From Candidatus Faecalibacterium faecipullorum (GTDB taxonomy: Bacteria > Bacillota > Clostridia > Oscillospirales > Ruminococcaceae), in contig DWXX01000080.1 in assembly GCA_019118985.1 (NCBI GenBank), positions 1 through 49,784 on the forward strand: a DNA stretch of 49,784 nucleotides. The letters are read 5' to 3'. Shown in pieces: positions 33,865 through 41,023 of the stretch. The stretch's first letter is position 1, and each line of letters opens with the position of its first letter. The position numbers were made by a program, and so were the translations under genes. The notes beneath the pieces are model-generated. The model was not told where the DNA came from. It did no database searches and saw only the letters and a list, made by a program, of their open reading frames with translations.

Positions 33865-34428
33865 TTACAGATCCTCCTCGGTGTATTGGGCGCGCTCGCC
33901 GCCGATCAGTTTGGGGCGGGTGCGGGCGCAGAGCAGGATGGCCTGCCCGATGTGGTCGAGGGACAGCCGCACCGGCACCGCCACCGGCCGCAGGTGCATC
34001 CCGATCAGAGTGCCGCCAATGTCCATGCCGGCGTGGGCACGGATGGCTTCCACCGCCACCGGGTGCTCAAAGCGCTTCCAGCAGGTGGTGGCCCAGCTGC
34101 CGCCGGCGTGGGGGTGGGGGACGACGCAGACCTCCTCCCAGCCGTAGCGCGCGGCGGCCGCCCGCTCCAGGATGAGGGCGCGGTTGAGGTGCTCGCAGCA
34201 CTGCGCCGCCAGAAAGACCCCGCGCCCGGCCAGCACCGGGGCGATGCCGTCGTAGAGGGCGGCCGCGGCCTCCATGCTGCTGTCATGGCCAATGCGGCCG
34301 CCCACCACCTCGCTGGACGAGCAGCCCACCACAAAGACCTCCCCCGGGGCAAGGCGGGCGGCGTCCAGCAGCTCCTGGGCGGCTAGGCGCGCCTGGGCGG
34401 TGAGTTGATTTCTTTCCTGTTCGGTCAT
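33865..34428 (-). CDS. TIGR01440/YwlG family protein
   Basis: A 187-residue cytoplasmic protein of the DUF436 (YwlG) family. GEVFVVGCSSSEVVGGRIG, FLAAQCCEHLNRALI and HAGMDIGGTLIGMHLRPVAVPV are diagnostic. The function is not established; the family fold suggests a nucleoside or amidase-like role, but that is inference. I chose the ATG at 34428 with AAGAGGCG upstream. A longer open frame continues into the propeller gene but has no support. It lies 26 bases after the propeller gene and 5 bases before YggS. Confidence 0.9.
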   Translation of the reverse strand: MTEQERNQLTAQARLAAQELLDAARLAPGEVFVVGCSSSEVVGGRIGHDSSMEAAAALYDGIAPVLAGRGVFLAAQCCEHLNRALILERAAAARYGWEEVCVVPHPHAGGSWATTCWKRFEHPVAVEAIRAHAGMDIGGTLIGMHLRPVAVPVRLSLDHIGQAILLCARTRPKLIGGERAQYTEEDL

Positions 34429-34454
34429 AGAAATACGCCTCTTTTCATGGTTGA

Positions 34455-35738
34455 TCAAAAGCGGAAGCGGAGCAGCCCGCCCTCGGCGTTTGGCAGATAG
34501 AGCCGGTTGCCGCAGACGGCCGCGGCATGGCCGGCGGCGTCGCCGGCATAGTCGGCGGTCAGGCGGCCGTCGGGGGCGTAGCGCTGCGCCGCGCTCGCAC
34601 AGGGGGAGAACAGCGCCTGCAGGGCGGCGCGGGGCAGCCGGGCGGCGACGACCCGCAGGCCGGGGTCGGCGGCGCGGCTGTCCAGCCAGTCTGCGGCCGC
34701 CCACCGGCAGGCGGGGTAGACCGCCCCCCCGGCGTCGGCGGCGAGGGCGGTGGGGTAGCCGGGCAGCGCCCCCGCAAAGAGGGTGCAGCCCTGCCCGCCG
34801 GCGGTCAGCTCCTCAGCGCCGGCGTCCACCGCCCAGATGCAGCGGCTGCCCATGTCGGCGGCGTAGAGGGTGGCCCCGTCGGGGGAGAGGGCCAGCCCGG
34901 TGGCCCCGGCGACGCCGCCCAGCACCCGGCGGACCGAGCGGGCGGCGGGGTCATAGACGTAGACCGACCCGGTGGCGGTATGGCCCACCAGCTCGGACAG
35001 GAGGGCGTCCTCCAGCTCGCCGGGGGCGGCGGACAGCTGCGCCGCCTCGGTGAAGTAGACCCGGCCGTCGGCGCCGACCGCCACGGCGGCCACAGCCATC
35101 AGCGGCCGGCCGTCGATCTGGGTGACCACCTGCCCGGCCGAGGCGCCCCAGTCGTCGTGGGAGGCGCGGCAGAGCGCCCCGCCCCCCTCGGTCAGCAGGG
35201 TGTACCAGATGTCGCCGTCGGGGCCGAAGGCAAAGGCGGTGATCTGCCCTTCCACCGTCAGGATGGGCATCAGGGAGCTGCCGTCCTCCCGCACCCGCAG
35301 CAGCACGCTGCCCGAAGCCTCGACGGGGCGGGCGGCCAGATAGAGCCAGCCGTCCTGGGCCTGGATGCAGTCGGGGGGCAGGTAGCCCTCGATGGACAGC
35401 ACGCCGTCGGCCGCCGCCGTCTGGCCGGCGGTCTGCGCGGCGGCGGCCGGCAGGGTATAGCTGGCCGGCTCGGCCTCGATGGGGCGCAGGCCCAGGGTAT
35501 AGACCAGCCAGAACGCCGTCAGGGCCACCACCACCGCCGCCGCGATCTGAAAGCGGCGGAGGATGAAGTCCCGCCGGGCCCTGCGCTCGGCCTCGATGGC
35601 GGCGCGGCGGCGGGCCTCTTCGGCGCGGGTGGTCTTGGCCTGGCGGGACCAGCGGCTCATCCAGGAAGAAATCCCCGGCCCGAGGGCGAGCGCGCCGATC
35701 AGCAGCAGCAGTAATATCTCAGTCAGTCCCAAACGCAT
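34455..35738 (-). CDS. membrane beta-propeller protein with TatB-like N-terminus
   Basis: A 427-residue protein. Residues 1-30 read MRLGLTEILLLLLIGALALG then PGISSWMSRW, closely resembling the Glu-containing helix and LGP hinge of TatA/TatB. A strongly charged Arg/Glu/Ala helix (about 31-62) and a second membrane helix (about 64-82) follow, then an extracytoplasmic strictosidine-synthase/SMP-30-like propeller with FGPDGDIWYTLL, GADGRVYFTEAAQ and LALSPDGATLYAADM. The start has AAAGGA 8 bases upstream. It heads the minus-strand series under the promoter at 35787-35816. Function unknown. The Tat resemblance could be chance in a short hydrophobic segment. Confidence 0.7.
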   Translation of the reverse strand: MRLGLTEILLLLLIGALALGPGISSWMSRWSRQAKTTRAEEARRRAAIEAERRARRDFILRRFQIAAAVVVALTAFWLVYTLGLRPIEAEPASYTLPAAAAQTAGQTAAADGVLSIEGYLPPDCIQAQDGWLYLAARPVEASGSVLLRVREDGSSLMPILTVEGQITAFAFGPDGDIWYTLLTEGGGALCRASHDDWGASAGQVVTQIDGRPLMAVAAVAVGADGRVYFTEAAQLSAAPGELEDALLSELVGHTATGSVYVYDPAARSVRRVLGGVAGATGLALSPDGATLYAADMGSRCIWAVDAGAEELTAGGQGCTLFAGALPGYPTALAADAGGAVYPACRWAAADWLDSRAADPGLRVVAARLPRAALQALFSPCASAAQRYAPDGRLTADYAGDAAGHAAAVCGNRLYLPNAEGGLLRFRF

Positions 35739-35786
35739 GGATGCAGTTCCTTTCTTGGCTTGTTGGAAGATGGATGGGGCAGCTAC

Positions 35787-35816
35787 AGTATACCGCAACG
35801 GCCCCCCGCCGCGCAA
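35787..35816 (-). promoter_or_regulatory. promoter of the propeller-YwlG-YggS operon
   Basis: TTGCGC (35816-35811), 18 bases, TATACT (35792-35787) on the minus strand, about 50 bases before the propeller ATG. Confidence 0.7.
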
Positions 35817-35830
35817 GTGCGCCGGGGCGA

Positions 35831-35860
35831 TTGCGCGCCGCGCCGGGGGTGTGATACAAT
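35831..35860 (+). promoter_or_regulatory. distal promoter of the two-component system
   Basis: TTGCGC (35831-35836), 18 bases, TACAAT (35855-35860). It lies back to back with the minus-strand promoter at 35787-35816. Confidence 0.6.
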
Positions 35861-35885
35861 AAGTTGGGGCATCTTTTCCAAAGGA

Positions 35886-35925
35886 TTCACCCAAAGTTCA
35901 CACTTCTTCACATTTTCCGTATTAT
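35886..35925 (+). promoter_or_regulatory. proximal promoter with three phased TTCAC repeats
   Basis: TTCACC (35886), TTCACA (35897) and TTCACA (35907) are spaced 11 and 10 bases, one helical turn each. The middle repeat is also a -35, 17 bases before TATTAT (35920-35925). Such direct repeats overlapping a -35 are the usual binding pattern of PhoB/PhoP/OmpR regulators, so autoregulation by the next gene is likely (inference). Confidence 0.65.
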
Positions 35926-35996
35926 TATAGTTTCAGAATGTACAAGGGGCAGACCGCCCCCTTTTGCAATAGACAGAAACGGAGGACCCCAGCCCT

Positions 35997-36683
35997 ATGG
36001 CGAAAATACTGATCGTCGACGACGAACCACGCATCCGGGAATTGATCCGGGAGCATCTGCAGTACGCGGGCTACACCTGCGATGAGGCGGCCGACGGCTC
36101 GGCGGCGCTGGCGCGGGTGAGCGCTGCCGGCTACGACCTGGTCATTCTGGACCTGATGATGCCCTTTATGGACGGGATGACCTGCCTGCGGGAGATGCGC
36201 ACCCGCCGCATCAACACCCCGGTCATCATCCTGACCGCCCGCGGCGAGGAATACGACAAACTGGCCGGCCTGGAGGGGGGCGCCGACGACTATGTGGTCA
36301 AGCCCTTCTCCCCGCGGGAGCTGGTGGCCCGGGTCAAGGCGGTGCTCAACCGCACCCTGGTCCACACCGACGCCGCCGGCACCGTCATGACCTATGGGCA
36401 GCTGTCCATCGATACCGCCAGCCACACCGTCCGGGTGGCGGGGGAGGAAGTGCCCCTGACCCCCAAGGAGTTCGACCTGCTGGTCTTTCTGGCCTCCAAC
36501 AAGGGGATCGCCCTCTCGCGCGAGAAGATCCTGCAGAAGGTGTGGAACTACGACTACTTCGGCGAGGACCGCACCGTCGACACCCATGTCAAGATGCTGC
36601 GGGGCCACCTGGGGGCCTGCCGCGGCTATATCGTCACGGTGTGGGGCATCGGCTACAAGTTCGACCCCGACGGCCGCCGCTGA
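35997..36683 (+). CDS. OmpR/PhoB family response regulator
   Basis: A 228-residue transcription factor. The receiver domain (about 1-120) has the acidic pocket DDE (residues 8-10), phosphoacceptor Asp52 in VILDLMMPFMDG, Thr in ILTARGEE and Lys in VVKPFSP. A C-terminal winged helix (about 130-228) contains LTPKEFDLLVFLASNKG and GEDRTVDTHVKMLRGHLG. ACGGAGGA lies upstream of the ATG. It lies 3 bases before the sensor kinase gene and is probably translationally coupled to it. The set looks PhoP/PhoR- or ResD-like; the signal is unknown. Confidence 0.95.
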   Translation: MAKILIVDDEPRIRELIREHLQYAGYTCDEAADGSAALARVSAAGYDLVILDLMMPFMDGMTCLREMRTRRINTPVIILTARGEEYDKLAGLEGGADDYVVKPFSPRELVARVKAVLNRTLVHTDAAGTVMTYGQLSIDTASHTVRVAGEEVPLTPKEFDLLVFLASNKGIALSREKILQKVWNYDYFGEDRTVDTHVKMLRGHLGACRGYIVTVWGIGYKFDPDGRR

Positions 36684-36686
36684 CCC

Positions 36687-38222
36687 GTGCACAGGGGCAA
36701 GCGGCACGCATCGCCGGGCATCCGGGCCCAGCTGATGCTGTTTCTGACCTTTATCTGCCTGCTGCTGCTGGCGCTGTACTGGCTGCTGTCCACCCAGATG
36801 CTGGAGCCGATGTACAACCGCCGCATCGAAGACCAGCTGGCCGCGCAGGCTGACTCGATCGTCGAGCTGATGGCCGCCACCGAGGACGAGGGCGAGATCA
36901 TATCGGCCTGGGACTTCGGCACCCTGGTGGTGAACAGCGGCTTCCGCACCAGGCTGTACGAGAACCTGTCGGCCAACACCCAGCTGACCAACTTCTGCGT
37001 CGACATCTCGGACTCGACGCTGCGCAGCATCATTACCATCGAGAACCTCTACCCCTGCCTGCTGCACAACAGCACCCTGACCTCCCGCACCGACGAGGGG
37101 GGCTTCTCGTGGGACAAGTCCACCGTCATTGAGATGCGGCGGGCCTGCCGGCGGCACGGCAGCTGGACCTATACCCTGAACGCCGGCGGCGGCAGCCAGA
37201 TGATGGTGGGCCGGATGAGCCGGGACGGGGTCTACTCGGTCCTGGTGTCCACCAGCCTTGTCCATGTGGCCGAAGCCGGGCAGGTGATGGGGGACATGCT
37301 GCCCTCCATCGTGGTGCTGGTGCTGGTCTTTGCGCTGGCGGCGGCGTGGCTGTTCAGCCAGTGGTTCACCCGGCCGCTGCGGGCGCTGTCGCGGGCGGCC
37401 CGCCAGATGGCCCGGGGCAACTACACCGTACAGGTCGACACCGCCCGGCGGGACGAGCTGGGGGACCTGGCCGCAGATTTCAACTACATGGCCCGGGAGG
37501 TGCAGCGCAGCGCCCAGATGCAGCGCGACCTGCTGGCCAACGTCAGCCACGACCTGCGCACCCCGCTGACCCTCATCAAGGGGTACGCCGAGACGGTGCG
37601 GGACATCACCGGCGACGATAAGGCCCACCGGGACGAACAGCTGAACATCATCGTGGACGAGGCCGACCGCCTGACTGCCCTGGTGTCCAGCGTGATGGAG
37701 CTGAGCAAGGTGACCAGCGGTGCCGAAAAGTGCGAGCGGGTCCGCTTTGACATGGGGCAGCTGTGCGACGAGGTGAGCGAGCGGTACGAGGCGGTCTGCG
37801 CCCAGAACGGCTGGACCCTCAAGCTGGAGATCCCCGACCAGCCCCTGGAGGTCTGGGCCGACCCGTCCATGATCGAGCGGGCGCTGCACAACCTGCTGGG
37901 CAACGCCATGCACCACATCGGCCCGGACGGGGTGTTCATCCTGCGGGCCGAGCCCTGCGGCGAGGGGGTCCGGGTCGAGGTGGAGGACCACGGCCCCGGC
38001 ATCCCGGCCGAGGACCTGCCCCGCATCTTCGAGCGGTACTACCGCGCCCGCTCGGACGCCGGCAAGGCGGGCACCGGGCTGGGGCTGTCCATCACCAAGG
38101 CCATCTTCCAGCAGCACGGCTTCCGCTTCGGGGTGCAGAGTACCCTCGGCAAGGGCACTACCTTCTGGTTTACCATGAAGGCCCCGCCGGAAGAGCCGGA
38201 GGAAGAAGAAAAAGAATCATAA
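36687..38222 (+). CDS. two-component sensor histidine kinase
   Basis: A 511-residue membrane kinase starting with GTG. Membrane helix 1 (about 15-36), an extracytoplasmic sensor region (about 37-205), helix 2 (about 206-228), HAMP (about 230-282), then the HisKA domain with NVSHDLRTPLTLIKGY (His288 as phosphorylation site). The ATPase domain has N box HNLLGNAMHH, G1 EDHGPGIPAED and G2 GTGLGLSITKAI. The C-terminus is Glu-rich. The GTG has no clear ribosome site, so coupling to the regulator gene is likely. A later ATG would cut the first helix's flank. Confidence 0.94.
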   Translation: MHRGKRHASPGIRAQLMLFLTFICLLLLALYWLLSTQMLEPMYNRRIEDQLAAQADSIVELMAATEDEGEIISAWDFGTLVVNSGFRTRLYENLSANTQLTNFCVDISDSTLRSIITIENLYPCLLHNSTLTSRTDEGGFSWDKSTVIEMRRACRRHGSWTYTLNAGGGSQMMVGRMSRDGVYSVLVSTSLVHVAEAGQVMGDMLPSIVVLVLVFALAAAWLFSQWFTRPLRALSRAARQMARGNYTVQVDTARRDELGDLAADFNYMAREVQRSAQMQRDLLANVSHDLRTPLTLIKGYAETVRDITGDDKAHRDEQLNIIVDEADRLTALVSSVMELSKVTSGAEKCERVRFDMGQLCDEVSERYEAVCAQNGWTLKLEIPDQPLEVWADPSMIERALHNLLGNAMHHIGPDGVFILRAEPCGEGVRVEVEDHGPGIPAEDLPRIFERYYRARSDAGKAGTGLGLSITKAIFQQHGFRFGVQSTLGKGTTFWFTMKAPPEEPEEEEKES

Positions 38223-38246
38223 TAAGAACCGTAAGGCAAACGGCGC

Positions 38247-38284
38247 AAAAGCCCCCGCTTCCTGTTGGGAAGCGGGGGCTTTCT
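38247..38284. terminator. bidirectional terminator after the kinase gene
   Basis: AAAGCCCCCGCTTCC pairs perfectly with GGAAGCGGGGGCTTT around a TGTTG loop. T runs lie on both strands, so it also ends the minus-strand unit from 40776. Confidence 0.92.
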
Positions 38285-38286
38285 GC

Positions 38287-38994
38287 TTACGACCCCGCGG
38301 TGGGGACGCGTGTGATGCTGACCGAGATAAAGGTGGCCGGCACCGACGAGCCGTCGGCGGCGGGGGCGTCGGCGGTATCGACGCTGGTCGAGACAACGTA
38401 CCGGTAGCTGTAGGCCGGGGTGTCCGGCGCGTTGGAGTCCGGCAGGGCCTCGAGGATGCGGTCGACCCGGTCGGCCACCTGCTGCATCGCGTCGGCGAGG
38501 TCAAGGTCGCGCGGCGCTGCGAACAGCACCTCGTACTTGACCGTCTGGCCGGCGTTCTGGCCGGCTTCGTTCACCAGGTAGTAGGTGGCCCCGCCCGGCG
38601 CGTTGCCGCCCTGCAGGGTGGGGTTGCGCAGGCCGAGGGCGCTGGTCAGGGCGGCCGCCGCGCCGGCGTAGCCGCTGGTGTTGTTGTAGACCTGCACCGC
38701 CCTGCCCTGGCGCAGGGCGGCCGCCGCGTCGGGGGTCAGCCGGCTCAGCGCGGCGTGCAGGGCGGCTTTGTCCTGGTCGTTGTCCTGGTAGTTGATGAAG
38801 TCTTTGTGGGCCCCGGGCGGCAGGTCGTTGTCCAGCACGGTGGAGTAGTCGCCGTTCAGCAGCGAGCCGCTGGGGTACTTCGCCCCGCCGGAGCTGCTGC
38901 CGCTGCCGCCCGTCCCCCGCATCAGCGCCCCCGACACCAGGATGAGGGCCAGCAGGGCGGCGAATACGGCCGAACAGGGGTTCTTACAGAGCAT
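38287..38994 (-). CDS. membrane-anchored protein of unknown function (235 residues)
   Basis: The protein begins MLCKNPCSAVFAALLALILV, giving one membrane helix (about 8-25), then a Gly/Ser linker and an extracytoplasmic region with GDYSTVLDNDLPPGAH, DKAALHAALSRLTPDAAAALRQG and a C-terminal domain with strand-like YRYVVSTSVDTAD and ATFISVSITRV. I recognise no family. It lies 12 bases after the polyserine gene and last in the minus unit ending at the shared terminator. The ribosome site is a GGGGGC-rich stretch inside the gap, weak. Codon use matches its neighbours. Confidence 0.65.
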   Translation of the reverse strand: MLCKNPCSAVFAALLALILVSGALMRGTGGSGSSSGGAKYPSGSLLNGDYSTVLDNDLPPGAHKDFINYQDNDQDKAALHAALSRLTPDAAAALRQGRAVQVYNNTSGYAGAAAALTSALGLRNPTLQGGNAPGGATYYLVNEAGQNAGQTVKYEVLFAAPRDLDLADAMQQVADRVDRILEALPDSNAPDTPAYSYRYVVSTSVDTADAPAADGSSVPATFISVSITRVPTAGS

Positions 38995-39006
38995 GGGCCG
39001 CCCCCT

Positions 39007-39234
39007 TTACGGCGCCGAGCTGCTGGACGAGCTGGAGCTGGACGAACTGGACGACGAGCTGCTCGAACTGCTGGACGAGCTGGAGGTGCTGCTGGACGAC
39101 GAGCTGCTCGAGCTGCCGGACGAGCCGCCGCCCCCGCCCAGGTCCTTCAGCGACACGCCGCCGAAGGCGACGCCGAACGCGATGGCCAGCGCCAGGATGC
39201 CTGCCCAGATGAATGCGAAACCTTTACCCAACAT
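39007..39234 (-). CDS. 75-residue membrane protein with polyserine tail
   Basis: The product starts MLGKGFAFIWAGILALAIAF (one membrane helix, about 7-28), then VSLKDLGGGGG, then 34 Ser broken only by one Gly and one Thr, ending Ala-Pro. The serine codons mix TCG, TCC, AGC and AGT, so the run is not a simple nucleotide repeat, and a polyserine product is probably selected. AAGGGGGAATCGAT precedes the ATG at 39234, which I prefer to an ATG 6 codons upstream. It lies between two other unrecognised membrane proteins. A flexible, possibly glycosylated or wall-spanning stalk is a guess. Confidence 0.7.
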   Translation of the reverse strand: MLGKGFAFIWAGILALAIAFGVAFGGVSLKDLGGGGGSSGSSSSSSSSSTSSSSSSSSSSSSSSSSSSSSSSSAP

Positions 39235-39348
39235 ATCGATTCCCCCTTGCATGGTTGGTTGTGTGGGATACGCCCTATTCTATGCAGGGGGGTGCGGGTT
39301 CTGTGCCGCCGGCGGCAAAAGACGACGCGGCACGCCAGAAAACGGCCC

Positions 39349-39534
39349 TCAATAGGCCAGCTCGACGATGATGTAGATGACGATAACGACCGGGATGAGC
39401 GCCAGGCACAGGCAGCCGCAGCCGGCGCCGCCCCCGCTGTACGGCCGCCTGCCGCCGCCGCTGCGCCGGAAGGCGGTCATATAGTGGGCGTAGCCTGTAG
39501 CGCCCTTGCCGAAATAGCCATAGTCACGGGGCAT
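39349..39534 (-). CDS. 61-residue membrane protein with C-terminal helix
   Basis: MPRDYGYFGKGATGYAHYMT begins a polar part that continues with AFRRSGGGRR and a Gly/Cys-rich GGGAGCGCLCLA, followed by a hydrophobic C-terminal helix (about 43-58). AAGGAGG lies 8 bases before the ATG. The N-terminal FGKGxxGYxHYM phrase gives me the impression of a small clostridial family, but I cannot name one. It is 33 bases after tmcAL and probably co-transcribed with it. Confidence 0.75.
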   Translation of the reverse strand: MPRDYGYFGKGATGYAHYMTAFRRSGGGRRPYSGGGAGCGCLCLALIPVVIVIYIIVELAY

Positions 39535-39567
39535 GGGGATACCTCCTTGTATCGGGTTTTTAACGGG

Positions 39568-40776
39568 TCACAGCTTGATGAACGGTGCGGCGTACCGCTC
39601 GCCCATGGGGCCGGGGGCGGCCCGGCAGAGGGCGGCGAGGTCGTCCGCGGCGGTCTGCGCGGCCGCGGCGCGGGCGGCGTCGGGGCCGGTGCGGGCCAGC
39701 CTGGCCAGGGAGGCCGAGGCCGGCAGGGACGCTTTGGCCAGCAGGGGCAGGGCGCCGCGCCGCGCCCCCAGCAGGTGCAGGTAGGGGGGCAGCGCCGGCA
39801 AAGCCAGCCAGCCGGGGCCCGCGCCGGGCGCGCCGTAGCCGAGGGCGGCGTCCATGACGAGGCGGCGCATCCGGGCCCGAGGGTAGCGGACGGTGGTCAG
39901 AGCGTCCCACAGCCCCTCGAGGGTGACGGCCTGCCGCAGGCAGGATGCAAGGCGCTGCTCCAGCCCCTCGCTGGCGCCGCGCACCCCGGCAAAGCCGCCG
40001 AGGGCGGCCCGGGCCCGCAGCCGGGACAGCACCGCCGTCTCCAGCCGGGCGGGGGCGGTGTACTGCCCCCCGGCCCAGGCCCGGCGGTAGAGCGCCAGCG
40101 CCGCCGGCGGGACATAGGGCGCGAGGGGCTCCGGCCCGCTCTGCCGCCACAGTTCGCGCAGGGCGCTGGCGCTGGCGTAGCGGCCCGCGGCCCGGGCATC
40201 GTTGTGCAGCGCCCCCTGCCGCGGCAGGGCGAAGGGGGCCAGCGGCAGGCCGAGCTCATGGATGGCTTTGCAGTATTCCACCGCGAGGTTGTTGTTGGGC
40301 TGCTCCAGCAGGGCGGCAAGGCCGCTGTGGGGGGCGGCCTGCGCGGCGGCTGCCTGCCGCGCCGCGGCAAAGCTGCGCGCCCCGCCGGCCAGCTGCTCTT
40401 TCAGGGCGGCGCGGTAGGCGGGGGAAGCCAGCAGCCGCCCGGCCGCCTGCAGACGGGCGGTGTCGGGGTCCTCCGCCCCAAAGACCAGGGCGTCGCACCC
40501 GGCCGCCGCCAGCAGCGACGCCCCCGCCCGGGCAAAGCTCTCGGCCCCCGACATGGCCCAGGGGGCGGGCAGGGCGAACACCAGGTCGGCCCCGGCGTCG
40601 AGGGCGGCGCGCACCCGCTCCGCCTCGCCCAGCAGGGGGGGCGCGCCCCGCTGCGTCAGCCCGCAGCTGAGGACCACCGCCACATGCCCGGCCCCCAGCT
40701 GCCGGGCGGCCGCGATCTGCCAGGCGTGGCCGTTGTGGAAGGGGTCGTATTCGGCGATGATGCCGGCAAATTTCAT
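39568..40776 (-). CDS. tmcAL: tRNA(Met) cytidine acetate ligase
   Basis: A 402-residue enzyme of the YlbM/TmcAL family, which uses ATP and acetate to form N4-acetylcytidine at the wobble position of elongator tRNA-Met. The nucleotidyltransferase start MKFAGIIAEYDPFHNGHAWQ holds the HNGH motif (residues 14-17). QPNNNLAVEYCKAI and the SASALREL segment are family markers. I prefer the ATG at 40776, 9 bases after GAGG; an ATG two codons upstream abuts the GAGG. The acetate-using enzyme is divergent from ackA, which is a suggestive pairing. A weak promoter (TGGTCA, 18, TACAAC) may lie at about 40803-40832. Confidence 0.92.
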   Translation of the reverse strand: MKFAGIIAEYDPFHNGHAWQIAAARQLGAGHVAVVLSCGLTQRGAPPLLGEAERVRAALDAGADLVFALPAPWAMSGAESFARAGASLLAAAGCDALVFGAEDPDTARLQAAGRLLASPAYRAALKEQLAGGARSFAAARQAAAAQAAPHSGLAALLEQPNNNLAVEYCKAIHELGLPLAPFALPRQGALHNDARAAGRYASASALRELWRQSGPEPLAPYVPPAALALYRRAWAGGQYTAPARLETAVLSRLRARAALGGFAGVRGASEGLEQRLASCLRQAVTLEGLWDALTTVRYPRARMRRLVMDAALGYGAPGAGPGWLALPALPPYLHLLGARRGALPLLAKASLPASASLARLARTGPDAARAAAAQTAADDLAALCRAAPGPMGERYAAPFIKL

Positions 40777-40812
40777 AATCATACCTCAGCTTGCTCGTAT
40801 GTTGTACACAAG

Positions 40813-40839
40813 ATTTTGTCTTTTTGACCATTTTGTCTT
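40813..40839 (+). repeat. 10-bp direct repeat before ackA
   Basis: ATTTTGTCTT occurs exactly at 40813-40822 and 40830-40839, 17 bases apart, with TTTGACC between. The second copy overlaps the ackA -35. It may be a regulator site acting on ackA and tmcAL. Confidence 0.6.
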
Positions 40840-40866
40840 GCAAAGATGTTGGCTCTATTATATAAT
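40838..40866 (+). promoter_or_regulatory. strong SigA promoter of ackA
   Basis: TTGCAA (40838-40843), 17 bases, consensus TATAAT (40861-40866). It gives a leader of about 150 bases with a GCCGGCC/GGCCGGC hairpin near 40912-40931. Confidence 0.88.
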
Positions 40867-41023
40867 ATAGATGATTGAAGCGCAACCGTCCGGGGGCGTT
40901 CTGCCGGCCGGAGGGGCCGGCGGTTTGTGCACCCTGACGGGGGTACGGCGCTCAAATTGTAAGGATTCCACAAGACGGGGGCAAACCTGCCGGTGGAGCA
41001 ATGTAACAGGAGGCAACGAGAAG

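Noticed and set aside
38942..39355. A plus-strand frame rich in Leu, Asp and Glu opposite the polyserine gene.
   Set aside because: It is the complement of the serine codons. The minus strand has the promoter context, a ribosome site and the membrane helix.
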